Origin: Saccharibacillus sp. JS10
GTDB taxonomy: Bacteria > Bacillota > Bacilli > Paenibacillales > Paenibacillaceae
Assembly: GCF_024436065.1 (NCBI RefSeq)
Contig: NZ_JANFNS010000002.1
Span: forward strand, 186,001-250,000
Reading direction: 5' to 3'
Length of the DNA: 64,000 nt
Part shown: positions 7,835 through 16,068 of the stretch, in pieces
How the letters are laid out: every line of letters begins with the position of its first letter
How positions within the stretch are numbered: the first letter of the stretch is position 1
Translations under genes and position numbers: made by a program
Notes under the pieces: model-generated
Told to the model about the DNA's origin: nothing
What the model saw: the letters and a program-made list of their open reading frames with translations, nothing else
The model's database searches: none

Positions 7835-8551
7835 ATGTTGCTGGAAGTGATTGCCTATACACCGGAAGACGCTGTCTTGGCGGTGCAAGGAGGCGCGGAT
7901 CGGATCGAATGGATCGCCGATCCGTTATCCGGCGGTGTCACGCCGGATCTATCGCAAGCCGCGCAGATGCGTAGCGCGGTGCAAGTACCGATCCGCGTCA
8001 TGGTACGGACGCGGGGAGGTTCGTTCGTCTACACGGAAGACGAACTGCGTGGGATGCGGCGAGATATTCGCCGCATCCAAGCCGTAGGCGGGCTTGATGT
8101 AGTGACCGGCGTATTAACGCCGGACGGTGCGGTGGATACCTCCGCACTGGAAGAACTGGTGAACGCGGGGCAGCGCCTTGCGTTCACGTTCCACCGCGCG
8201 TTTGACGAAGCGAAGCCGCTTCACCGCGCGCTGGAAGTGCTGTCCGTCTATCCGCAGGTGACGGACATTTTGACCTCGGGCGGCGCAAAGGCTGCGCCCA
8301 AAGGAGCCTCCGTGATTGCCGAGCTGCTGCGCCGCTCCGCAATCACGGAATCCAAGCCAGCACCGCCGCGGATCCTCGCCGGCGCCGGCTTAACAGCGGA
8401 CAATTTGCGCCCTTTTTTGGACGCAACTCATGCGCGGCGCATCCATATCGGATCGGCGGCGCGCTTCGGCGGTAACCCGCTGGCGCGGATTGATCCGCAG
8501 CGGATCAGTGAGATCCGCCGAATCCTACAAAGTCATATTGAGCAGCGGTAA
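7835..8551 (+). CDS. cutC: CutC family copper homeostasis protein
   Basis: 238 aa TIM-barrel protein of the CutC family: N-terminal LEVIAYTPEDAVLAVQGGADRIEW, then GGVTPDL, IRVMVRTRGGSF, GVLTPDGAVD, AFTFHRAFDE and LTSGGAK. CutC has been tied to copper tolerance, although the mechanism is disputed. The ATG at 7835 lies 6 nt after GGAGGG; the ATG at 7829 abuts the binding site and is rejected. The gene is visibly GC-richer than its neighbours, mainly in its second half. No partner gene for copper transport is nearby. Confidence 0.85.
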   Translation: MLLEVIAYTPEDAVLAVQGGADRIEWIADPLSGGVTPDLSQAAQMRSAVQVPIRVMVRTRGGSFVYTEDELRGMRRDIRRIQAVGGLDVVTGVLTPDGAVDTSALEELVNAGQRLAFTFHRAFDEAKPLHRALEVLSVYPQVTDILTSGGAKAAPKGASVIAELLRRSAITESKPAPPRILAGAGLTADNLRPFLDATHARRIHIGSAARFGGNPLARIDPQRISEIRRILQSHIEQR

Positions 8552-8670
8552 CAAAGAAACCCGAGTTCGGTTCGAAGAAATCGTTCGTTCGGTGTATAGA
8601 GCATGAATCGGATATAATAAATAAGCTTCGCATGATCTGAATACTCAAAAAGGAGCTGAATCTATTAACT

Positions 8671-9333
8671 ATGAAGCTTAACATTCGTTCTTCGCGCACA
8701 ACCTTTATAGGCTCGATTTTATTTATACTCGCTGCAATCATCTATGTATTGACCGAAGCGATCGCCGCTTACGCGTGGCAAACTCCGCCTTACCGATATG
8801 CGTACAACTATATTAGCGATCTAGGCGTTGCAGGGCCGCTGAATATCGACGGACGCGAGGTGTTTTCGCCGCTTGCTTATGTAATGAACTTCGGATTTAT
8901 GATGCACGGGATTTTGTTTGCTTTGGGGTACGGGTTTGCCTTGCCGCTGCTTACAGGGAAAAGTAAATGGATCGCTTTTGCCGCAGCTTGTGTTCACGGA
9001 ATCGGAAATATTCTGATCGGAATTTTCCCCGGGGTTTCTTACGAAGGAGTAAGCCCGCATCTAACCGGTGCAGCGCTAGCGATTATCGGAGGGAATCTAG
9101 CTTTGATTTTTGCCGGATTATCGCTGCGTAGCCTGTATCCGCGTTTGCGCTGGGTTGGGGTCGGGCTCGGTATCTTCGGTATTTTGGCTTTGTTGATCAT
9201 GGTGTCCGATCTATTCGGTCATCCAGCCGTGTTCGAACGGTTGTCGGTCTATACGATGACGGCTTGGGATCTGATCTTCGGCATAAGCTTGCTTATAGCT
9301 TCCGGAGTTCGATCCAAATCTATATTTTCGTAA
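8671..9333 (+). CDS. DUF998 family membrane protein
   Basis: 220 aa with about six hydrophobic membrane segments. The pattern is typical of DUF998: an N-terminal helix, then YNYISDLGV and, after a second helix, GIGNILIGIFPG followed by a polar loop. The family has no established function. Start ATG with AAGGAG about 14 nt upstream, so initiation may be moderate. It is 120 nt after cutC and probably separately transcribed. A strong shared terminator separates it from the convergent HD-domain gene. Confidence 0.8.
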   Translation: MKLNIRSSRTTFIGSILFILAAIIYVLTEAIAAYAWQTPPYRYAYNYISDLGVAGPLNIDGREVFSPLAYVMNFGFMMHGILFALGYGFALPLLTGKSKWIAFAAACVHGIGNILIGIFPGVSYEGVSPHLTGAALAIIGGNLALIFAGLSLRSLYPRLRWVGVGLGIFGILALLIMVSDLFGHPAVFERLSVYTMTAWDLIFGISLLIASGVRSKSIFS

Positions 9334-9339
9334 AAAGCT

Positions 9340-9398
9340 AAAAAAGCTGCACACCGTTTTCCCATCTATAACGATGGAGAACAGTGTGCAGCTTTTTT
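9340..9398. terminator. Bidirectional terminator between DUF998 and HD genes
   Basis: A 15-bp perfect stem, AAAAAAGCTGCACAC (9340-9354) with its complement at 9384-9398. T-runs occur on both strands, between convergent genes. Confidence 0.9.
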
Positions 9399-9435
9399 AC
9401 GTGTTGATCAAGCGTACCTACAGCATTTGAAAAGA

Positions 9436-9870
9436 TTAATTTTCTTCGCCATGCGACAACAAAGTATCTAACGCACGGCTGTATTTCAGTAGACGCTTTT
9501 GATCTTTTTCCGAAGGCTTTTTGATCCGGGTCAGATCCATATTGTCTTGCAGATCCAAAATTTTCACCCGCGCCGCTAGCCTGTTCGGTTTGATCCGCAA
9601 AATGAACGCTGAATACGATTCGTTTTCGCGGCGAGATAGACGGTCAATCGCTTCGACGATTTCTTCCGAGAACCCTTCTTTGCGCAAATCTTCCAGCGTA
9701 AGCGGCGTATCTTCGACCACGTCATGCAAGACGGCGACGATCTGTTCTTCTTCCGTGAGCGCTTTGAGCATCAAGCGTACCGGATGAAAAATATAAGGAC
9801 GTCCGCCTTTATCGGTCTGACCTTCATGATACTTGGCGGCAAGCGATATTGCTTTTGCAAGAGTAGCCAT
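9436..9870 (-). CDS. HD-domain protein, SpoT/MESH1-like small hydrolase
   Basis: 144 aa. The metal-binding HD pattern of (p)ppGpp hydrolases is present: FHPVRLM (His29), LHDVVEDT (His49-Asp50, then Glu53-Asp54) and a later Asp in KILDLQDNMDL. There is no synthetase, TGS or ACT domain. It is therefore likely a small stand-alone phosphohydrolase of the RelA/SpoT-HD type, but the substrate (alarmone or another nucleotide) is not determined. Start ATG with GGAGGAAG 6 nt upstream. 35 nt downstream of the BCCT gene and possibly co-transcribed with it. Cytoplasmic. Confidence 0.82.
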   Translation of the reverse strand: MATLAKAISLAAKYHEGQTDKGGRPYIFHPVRLMLKALTEEEQIVAVLHDVVEDTPLTLEDLRKEGFSEEIVEAIDRLSRRENESYSAFILRIKPNRLAARVKILDLQDNMDLTRIKKPSEKDQKRLLKYSRALDTLLSHGEEN

Positions 9871-9905
9871 TGCGCTTCCTCCTTACACGGATCTATGATT
9901 TGAAT

Positions 9906-11426
9906 CTACAACTTCGCTGCACGTCTGGGTCTACGCGTAGTCGGTCCCATTTCATGCGAATCTTTGTTTAGCGTTTTGATTAGACTGAACGCCATCATGA
10001 TGATGACAAAAGAGAATGGGAACGCACATATAATCATCATGTTTTGCAGAGCTTGAAGCCCGCCTGAGTACAGCAATACGAGTGCCATAGCAGTCAGCAT
10101 CAGACCCCACACGACTTTCAAAATATTATTCGGATTCTGTGCACCGCCTGTCGTCATCATCCCCAGTACAAATGTACCGGAGTCTGCGGAAGTGACGAAG
10201 AAGATTGCAATCAGACCAACCGCGAGGATTGAAGTTGCCATGCCAAATGGGAAGGTATGCAACATGCCGAACAGCGTTTCTTCAGGAATGAGTTGAGACA
10301 GCGTCGCTTTTCCGCTACGTTCAATCGCGATCGCAGATCCGCCAAAGATCGAGAACCAGATAAAGCCGATTACCGAAGGAGCCAGCAACACGTAAGCGAC
10401 GAACTCACGAATCGTACGACCTTTCGATACCCGTGCGATAAAGATTCCGACGAATGGCGACCAAGAGATCCACCAAGCCCAATAGAAGATCGTCCAGGTG
10501 TTAATCCATTCGCGATTTTCCGGGTTAAGCGGTGCGATACGGAAACTCATGGTTACAAAGTTTTGCAAATAACGACCAAATGAATCGGTAAAAAGATTAA
10601 GCGTCAGTAGCGAAGCGCCGAATACAAATACAAGAAGACACAGCGCGGCTGCCAAGATCATATTGACGTTACTTAAAATTCGGATACCTTTATCGAGACC
10701 GCTCAGAGCAGAAGCCATAAACATGACGGTAACGATCAAAATAATAATGAATTGAATTAAAATATTGTTTGGAATTCCAAACAGATAAGATAATCCGCCG
10801 TTGATCTGCACAGCGCCGATACCAAGCGACGTAGCCACGCCGATTACGGTCGCAATAACCGCGATAATATCGATTGTTTTACCGATCGCGCCTTTTGCGT
10901 GGCGACCCAAAACAGGCGTCAATGTCGAGCTGATTAGTGCCGGTTCGCCTTTGCGGAACATCACATAAGCCAAAGACATGGCAACGAGACCATACACTGC
11001 CCAAGCATGAACACCCCAATGGAAAAAGGTATATTGCATCGCTTCGCGTGCGGCTTGTTCAGTTCCGACTTCGCCGGTAGCTGAACTTATCGCATAGTGA
11101 TTAAGCGGTTCGTACGCGCCGTAGAATACAAGACCGATACCTACACCCGCGCTAAATAACATCGCAAGCCAAGTCGGACGCGAGTAGTCGGGAGTATCTT
11201 CTTGTTTCCCCAATTTAATTCTTCCTAAAGGGCTGACCAGTAAGTAAATACAGACTGCCACAAATGCTGTAACGGCGATTAAGTAATACCAGCCAAAAGT
11301 ATCTGTGATCAAAGATTGCACATAAGCTGTAGATTGCTCCAGACTATCTGGGAAAAGAACCCCAAAAAGTACAAGCACAACAAGGATCGAAGCAGATATG
11401 TAGAATACACTTGTCGCTTGCTTCAT
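9906..11426 (-). CDS. BCCT family osmoprotectant transporter
   Basis: 506 aa with about 12 membrane helices. The BCCT signature tryptophan-rich segment WAWWISWSPFVGIFIARVSKGRT is present, with SAGVGIGLVFYGAYEPLNHY upstream and TSADSGTFVLGMM later. The family imports glycine betaine, choline or carnitine with Na+. The last residues (THxRRPRRAAKL-like basic tail) could sense ionic strength. I chose the ATG at 11426 (GGAAGTG 6 nt upstream); an upstream in-frame ATG at 11483 lacks a binding site. A cre-like site lies 100 nt before the start. The HD gene follows after 35 nt. Confidence 0.93.
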   Translation of the reverse strand: MKQATSVFYISASILVVLVLFGVLFPDSLEQSTAYVQSLITDTFGWYYLIAVTAFVAVCIYLLVSPLGRIKLGKQEDTPDYSRPTWLAMLFSAGVGIGLVFYGAYEPLNHYAISSATGEVGTEQAAREAMQYTFFHWGVHAWAVYGLVAMSLAYVMFRKGEPALISSTLTPVLGRHAKGAIGKTIDIIAVIATVIGVATSLGIGAVQINGGLSYLFGIPNNILIQFIIILIVTVMFMASALSGLDKGIRILSNVNMILAAALCLLVFVFGASLLTLNLFTDSFGRYLQNFVTMSFRIAPLNPENREWINTWTIFYWAWWISWSPFVGIFIARVSKGRTIREFVAYVLLAPSVIGFIWFSIFGGSAIAIERSGKATLSQLIPEETLFGMLHTFPFGMATSILAVGLIAIFFVTSADSGTFVLGMMTTGGAQNPNNILKVVWGLMLTAMALVLLYSGGLQALQNMMIICAFPFSFVIIMMAFSLIKTLNKDSHEMGPTTRRPRRAAKL

Positions 11427-11527
11427 TTTTTCACTTCCGTTTCGGATAAGTTTTCGGGATTGGTTGCTTGATATTACATACACGTAACTTCATAAAACGA
11501 CGCAGCAATTCCACTTACCTTTTGCAC

Positions 11528-11541
11528 AGAAAACGTTATCA
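11528..11541 (-). promoter_or_regulatory. cre-like site upstream of BCCT transporter gene
   Basis: AGAAAACGTTATCA (written on plus strand) has one mismatch to TGNAARCGNWWWCA, at the first position. Located about 100 nt upstream of the BCCT start. Confidence 0.35.
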
Positions 11542-11581
11542 ATAGCGATATCATAAGAAATTTTTAGGGAAAAAATAAAAT

Positions 11582-11614
11582 TAAAAAGCCGCTTTCCCAA
11601 AAGGAAAACGGCTT
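11582..11614 (-). terminator. Terminator of aldo/keto reductase gene
   Basis: A near-perfect 12-bp stem (11586-11597 with 11603-11614), followed on the minus strand by TTTTTAATTTT. Confidence 0.85.
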
Positions 11615-11644
11615 GGAGTCTTATCGCTTTACTTTTTTCTACAA

Positions 11645-12475
11645 TTAGAAGTTGAAGTTATCCGGGTCTGGACCTGTGCGCTGATTATTATTCAGTGCTT
11701 CCAGCGAAGATACTTCTTCTGGCGTCAGGACAAAGTCGAACAGATCGGCATTTTCGATAATGCGGCTTTCTTTGACCGAACGAGTCAATACGACTACGCC
11801 TTTATCGAGTACCCAGCGAAGCAGGATTTGCGCTGGCGATTTGCTGTATTTCTCGCCCAATCCTTTAACTACTTCGTTGTCGAACAGTAGACCGCGTGCC
11901 AGCGGAGACCAAGCTTCCACTTGTATTCCTTTTTTCGCGCAATAGTCCAGCAGTTCGTTTTGCGTCAGCAGCGGGTGGAATTCCACTTGGTTGACAGCCG
12001 GTACGACTTCCGCGTCTTCCAGCAGATCATCGAGATGATGCGGTTGGAAGTTGCTGACGCCGATCGCACGAATACGTCCGTCTTTGTACAGCTTTTCCAT
12101 TGCGCGCCATGTGTCTTTGTATTTGCCTTTTACAGGCCAGTGAATCAAATACAGATCCAGAACGTCCAGATCCAATTTTTCCATCGTCGCTTCGAAAGCC
12201 GCCAATGTTTCTTCATATCCTTGATCGCCGTTCCATACTTTTGAAGTGATAAATAGATCATCGCGGTTTACGCCGGACTCTTTAATCGCTTCGCCTACGC
12301 TTTTTTCATTTTTATAAGCTGCCGCTGTATCGATTCCGATATAACCGGCTTTAATCGCTGCGTTTACGGAATCTTTCGCTTCGCTTCCGTCTTCTACTTG
12401 CCATACGCCCAGACCGAACCAAGGCATTTCCACGCCGTTATTCAACTTCACTTTTGCTTTCAAATTCGTAGTCAT
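11645..12475 (-). CDS. Aldo/keto reductase, YvgN/glyoxal reductase type
   Basis: 276 aa. NADPH-dependent reduction of aldehydes or ketones. The catalytic tetrad is visible: Asp49 (GIDTAAAY), Tyr54, Lys79 (ITSKVW) and His112 (LIHWP). NADPH-binding segments GVSNFQPHHL and LTRSVKESRI follow the barrel order. The closest match I recognise is the B. subtilis YvgN/YtbE group, which reduces glyoxal and methylglyoxal. Start ATG with AGGAGGAA upstream. Monocistronic, cytoplasmic. Confidence 0.92.
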   Translation of the reverse strand: MTTNLKAKVKLNNGVEMPWFGLGVWQVEDGSEAKDSVNAAIKAGYIGIDTAAAYKNEKSVGEAIKESGVNRDDLFITSKVWNGDQGYEETLAAFEATMEKLDLDVLDLYLIHWPVKGKYKDTWRAMEKLYKDGRIRAIGVSNFQPHHLDDLLEDAEVVPAVNQVEFHPLLTQNELLDYCAKKGIQVEAWSPLARGLLFDNEVVKGLGEKYSKSPAQILLRWVLDKGVVVLTRSVKESRIIENADLFDFVLTPEEVSSLEALNNNQRTGPDPDNFNF

Positions 12476-12589
12476 CGAAAATTCCTCCTTATATTGTATT
12501 GCATCTAAATTTTCATAAACAAACCCATCTATAAGATACCCTTCGTGTCAAAATTTAATCGTTTTTTGCAAAAGAAACGAAAGTTTCGA

Positions 12590-13945
12590 TTAGATTTCAG
12601 AGGTTTCGATCGGTTTGGTGTACGGCACTTTGATCAACACCAGAAGCCCGATCATCGCCATGATTACGAGCGAAAGTAACGCTGCTCGGCTTGCTAGAGT
12701 GCCATATCCCGCCAATGCCCAAGTGACACTGCCGTATACAAGCGGACCGAGTACGGAAGACAATTTGCCGGAAAACGCGAATAAGCCGAAAAACTGACCC
12801 CTTTTATCCGGGGGCGAAAGTTCGACGATCATCGTGCGGGAAGTCACCCAGAGCGATCCCATCGCAACGCCGTACAGACAAGCCGCAGCCCAGAAGACCG
12901 CATTCGAGAAAGCAAAAGCGGCAAGCACCAATGCGCCGATCAATACGAATGCGACGAGTGCGGAAGATATTTTGCCGCCGACTTTGCGTGTGATATGGCC
13001 AAATACGAACGAGCCGATAATCGCACACACCGTCGCGACCAGATACAGCAAAATAAATTGCCCGGCGCTAAAACCCATCACGGCGGTCGCATAAATACTC
13101 ATCATCGCAATCGCCGTTGCCACGGCATCATTGAAGAAGAAGTACGCGATCATGAAGATGAACACGGCGCGATGCTTTTTGGCTTCTTTGAACGTGTGAT
13201 AAATCTCGATATAGCCGCTGAAAAAAGACTTTCTTTTTCCATGTACAAGCCTTTCAGGAGCAGCAGGTTTTTCTTTGTAAAGCAAAAAGATCGGCAAAGA
13301 AAATAGAAGGAACAAAATAGCCGTCAAAATAAAAGCAAGCGGGTAATCGCGGCTGCCGACAATGCCATACACGACAAGTCCCATCAACGTTCCGATATAG
13401 CCGACAGCGACGCCAAAGCCGGATACAAGCGGAACTTGATGCCCTGTCGCAATATCCGGCAGCATATTATCGTAAAACAACTGACTGGAATTATAGAAGA
13501 ACTTTGCAGCGGTAAAAAAGAGCAAGACCATCACAATCGACAAGGGTAAGCCAAACAAAGAAGAAGGGCTATCCGTATACGCGGTAAATCCCATCAAAAA
13601 AGTAAAGCCGATCGCTGCGATCGCAAAAGGAACTAAAAATGCTTTTTTGCGTCCTGTACGATCCATCCATACGCCAAGCAGCGGAGTAAAGATCACGAGC
13701 AGTAAGCCTGCCGCCGCGTTCGCATAACTGATAAAGGTACTGGAGATCTGATCCATCCGGGCATCGCCGCCAAGCACTTGCTGTAAATACAGCGGGAAAA
13801 AGATCGTGACGATATTCGACGAAAAAATCGTATTCGCAAAATCGAACAACGCCCAAGACAAAACCGGAAGCGACAAAAAGAGCCCCGCGAGACTCTCTTT
13901 TTTACGAGTGCGGCGAGGCGGTGTAGAAGCGGCAAACCAAGACAT
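12590..13945 (-). CDS. MFS transporter, UMF1/YxiO (Atg22-like) type
   Basis: 451 aa with 12 predicted membrane helices. The N-terminal WALFDFANTIFSSNIVTIFFPLYLQQ and GVWMDRTGRKK, and the C-terminal half SLWVTSRTMIVELSPPDKRGQFFGLFAFSGKLSSVLGPL, are typical of the UMF1 group related to yeast Atg22. The substrate is unknown; amino-acid efflux has been suggested for the eukaryotic relative. Start ATG with AAAGGGG upstream. Single gene between two unrelated reductases. Confidence 0.85.
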   Translation of the reverse strand: MSWFAASTPPRRTRKKESLAGLFLSLPVLSWALFDFANTIFSSNIVTIFFPLYLQQVLGGDARMDQISSTFISYANAAAGLLLVIFTPLLGVWMDRTGRKKAFLVPFAIAAIGFTFLMGFTAYTDSPSSLFGLPLSIVMVLLFFTAAKFFYNSSQLFYDNMLPDIATGHQVPLVSGFGVAVGYIGTLMGLVVYGIVGSRDYPLAFILTAILFLLFSLPIFLLYKEKPAAPERLVHGKRKSFFSGYIEIYHTFKEAKKHRAVFIFMIAYFFFNDAVATAIAMMSIYATAVMGFSAGQFILLYLVATVCAIIGSFVFGHITRKVGGKISSALVAFVLIGALVLAAFAFSNAVFWAAACLYGVAMGSLWVTSRTMIVELSPPDKRGQFFGLFAFSGKLSSVLGPLVYGSVTWALAGYGTLASRAALLSLVIMAMIGLLVLIKVPYTKPIETSEI

Positions 13946-14054
13946 GGAAATCCCCTTTCTGGATATGACTCATCAATGATTGGATCATACCATTATCCGG
14001 CGGACTCTTAGTTGGTAGCTGGGCAAAATTTACGATCTACAAACAATTTTGATA

Positions 14055-14996
14055 TTACGTTAACGAAGTCGTGCTCAAATCCAGCCAATTCACTTCGTCC
14101 GCGGTCAATTCGATTTCTGCACCTTGCTCGCAAGACAGCAATTCTTCGCGGTTTTGCGCCCCGATCAATGCGCACGTCGGGAACGGTTGATTTAACACGT
14201 AGGCAAGAGCGATTTGGATCGTCGTCGTGTTTTTTTGCGCGGCAAGCTGCTCAGCGCGGTTCAGGCGTTCCCAGTTCTCGTCGCTATAGAACACTCTGAC
14301 CAGATCGGCGTTGTCACGAACTTCTTTGGTAAATCGTCCAGTGAAAAATCCGCGCGCTTGAGAAGACCATGATAATAGAGGAAGCTGAGTTTTTTTGTGC
14401 CACTCTAAAGTCTGCGCGTCTGCCGATACACAACCTGCCCAGAACGGTTCATTGGCTTTGGCGAGGCTGAGGTTCGGGCTGCTGAACGTAAATCCGACCA
14501 ATCCATGCGACGCCGCGTAATCGTTCGCTTCTTGCAGGCGCTGCCAACTCCAGTTGGACGCGCCAATCGCGCCGATACGTCCAGCTTCGATATGCTCGTT
14601 AAGCGCTTCCAAGAGTTTGGCGACCGGTACAGATTCATCGTCACGGTGCAGCGCGTACAATTCAACGAAATCCGTCTGCAGTCGTTCCAAGCTTGTCATG
14701 AGGTCGCTGCGAATATCATCTGGCGTAACGCGGGGACCATTCTCGTCATGATGCGCGCCTTTTGTCAAAATAACGAGTGAATCGCGATTTCCGTATTCTT
14801 GCATATATTTGCCGAGCACTTGTTCACTTTGTCCGCCGCTATAAATATGTGCCGTATCGATCGTATTGCCGCCGATTTCCAAAAAGGCGTTCAGATTTTG
14901 AGCGACTTTCTCGTAACCGTCATGCGTAAAATAGTCAGAGCCTTTGATGAGTGTAGATACAGGTTTTCCAGCGCCTTTAATTTGGATATGTTTCAT
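14055..14996 (-). CDS. Aldo/keto reductase
   Basis: 313 aa. AKR barrel with TIDTAHIYSGGQSE (Asp and Tyr), VILTKGAHH (Lys) and LYALHRDDE (His), plus IGASNWSWQRL and LIGAQNREEL for cofactor binding. The ATG at 14996 is preferred; another in-frame ATG at 15008 directly abuts AAAGG. It is divergent from an AraC-type regulator (15176-16006) across 179 nt, so that regulator probably controls it. The LALHRDD stretch and SSQARGFFTGRF loop set it apart from the two other AKRs in this window. Substrate unknown. Confidence 0.9.
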   Translation of the reverse strand: MKHIQIKGAGKPVSTLIKGSDYFTHDGYEKVAQNLNAFLEIGGNTIDTAHIYSGGQSEQVLGKYMQEYGNRDSLVILTKGAHHDENGPRVTPDDIRSDLMTSLERLQTDFVELYALHRDDESVPVAKLLEALNEHIEAGRIGAIGASNWSWQRLQEANDYAASHGLVGFTFSSPNLSLAKANEPFWAGCVSADAQTLEWHKKTQLPLLSWSSQARGFFTGRFTKEVRDNADLVRVFYSDENWERLNRAEQLAAQKNTTTIQIALAYVLNQPFPTCALIGAQNREELLSCEQGAEIELTADEVNWLDLSTTSLT

Positions 14997-15175
14997 GAAG
15001 ATCAACATCCTTTCGAAAGCAGGTTTTTAATATGCAAAAAGCAAAAGAGGATATTCGTTCAAAGAAGAACTGCTAGAATCTTGTTCTATGATGCGATTAT
15101 AATGAATGAACGGAAGCTTGAAAATAATAATATATTGAATCGAATTAACACAATATTGTGATTAAGGAGTTCTCC

Positions 15176-16006
15176 ATGAATAGACAAAAGGTATGGCTAA
15201 CGTTGAAGCGACAAGCTTATTTTTGTTTGCCTGAATCTGTGGGTCATTACAGTCATCAACCGGAACATCACGTGAAGCGGGAAGAAGGAGCTTCGAACAA
15301 CTTTAATATTCATTATGTGGCGTCTGGAAAAGGATACGTGGAAATCGACGGTACGGTACACGAACTACGCAGCGGGCAAGCCGTCTTGTACTTTCCGCTT
15401 CAGAAGCAGCATTACTACAGCAGCGAAGATGATCCGTGGGATATAAGGTGGATTCATTTTTACGGAGACCGATTGCACGATTATATGATTGAGCGCGGCT
15501 TTCATCGTCATTCGTTATGGACGCTTCGACAAAGCTCCAACTGGGAGCAAGCCCATCTGGAATTGCTGGATGAAGCGCAGCGCGATCAGATGCTTCATCA
15601 ATCCAGGCTTTCCACGCTCACGTACGGGGTATTGGCAGAGTTCGTTCATCAAGCCGTTCCGTTAAAAAAGACGCGTATGGGAAAAGCAGAAAATCGAATT
15701 TTAAATTTGCTTCCGCAGATGCAGAGTCAAGCTTGTGAACCTTTTTTATTAAGCGATTGGTCAAAACAAGCAGGGGTAAGCGATTATTATTTTTGCAAAC
15801 TGTTCAAAACGTTAATGGAAATGACGCCGATGGAGTTTATTACGCGTTCGCGTCTGCAAATGGCAAAACAATGGCTGTTGGAGCATCCGGATCGCAATAT
15901 CGGCCAGATCGCCGAAGACGCCGGGTACCCGAGTGTAAGTTATTTCAATCGACAATTCAGAGCGAGCGAAAATAAGACGCCGACAGAATATCGTAAGCTT
16001 TATTGA
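15176..16006 (+). CDS. AraC family transcriptional regulator
   Basis: 276 aa. N-terminal cupin-like sensing domain (FNIHYVASGKGYVEIDGTVHELRSGQAVLYFP) and a C-terminal pair of helix-turn-helix units. The second one reads IGQIAEDAGYPSVSYFNRQFRASENKTPTEYRK, the classic AraC signature. The ATG at 15176 lies 6 nt after AAGGAG; the upstream GTG at 15158 would place the binding site inside the gene. The cupin type usually binds a sugar. Divergent to the aldo/keto reductase at 14055-14996, its likely target. It may also act on the following hydrolase gene. Confidence 0.88.
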   Translation: MNRQKVWLTLKRQAYFCLPESVGHYSHQPEHHVKREEGASNNFNIHYVASGKGYVEIDGTVHELRSGQAVLYFPLQKQHYYSSEDDPWDIRWIHFYGDRLHDYMIERGFHRHSLWTLRQSSNWEQAHLELLDEAQRDQMLHQSRLSTLTYGVLAEFVHQAVPLKKTRMGKAENRILNLLPQMQSQACEPFLLSDWSKQAGVSDYYFCKLFKTLMEMTPMEFITRSRLQMAKQWLLEHPDRNIGQIAEDAGYPSVSYFNRQFRASENKTPTEYRKLY

Positions 16007-16068
16007 TTCGACAAAATCCCGCGAAAATAATAGGATACTAAAGAGGTTGATTGGAAGGAGAGAAGGAA

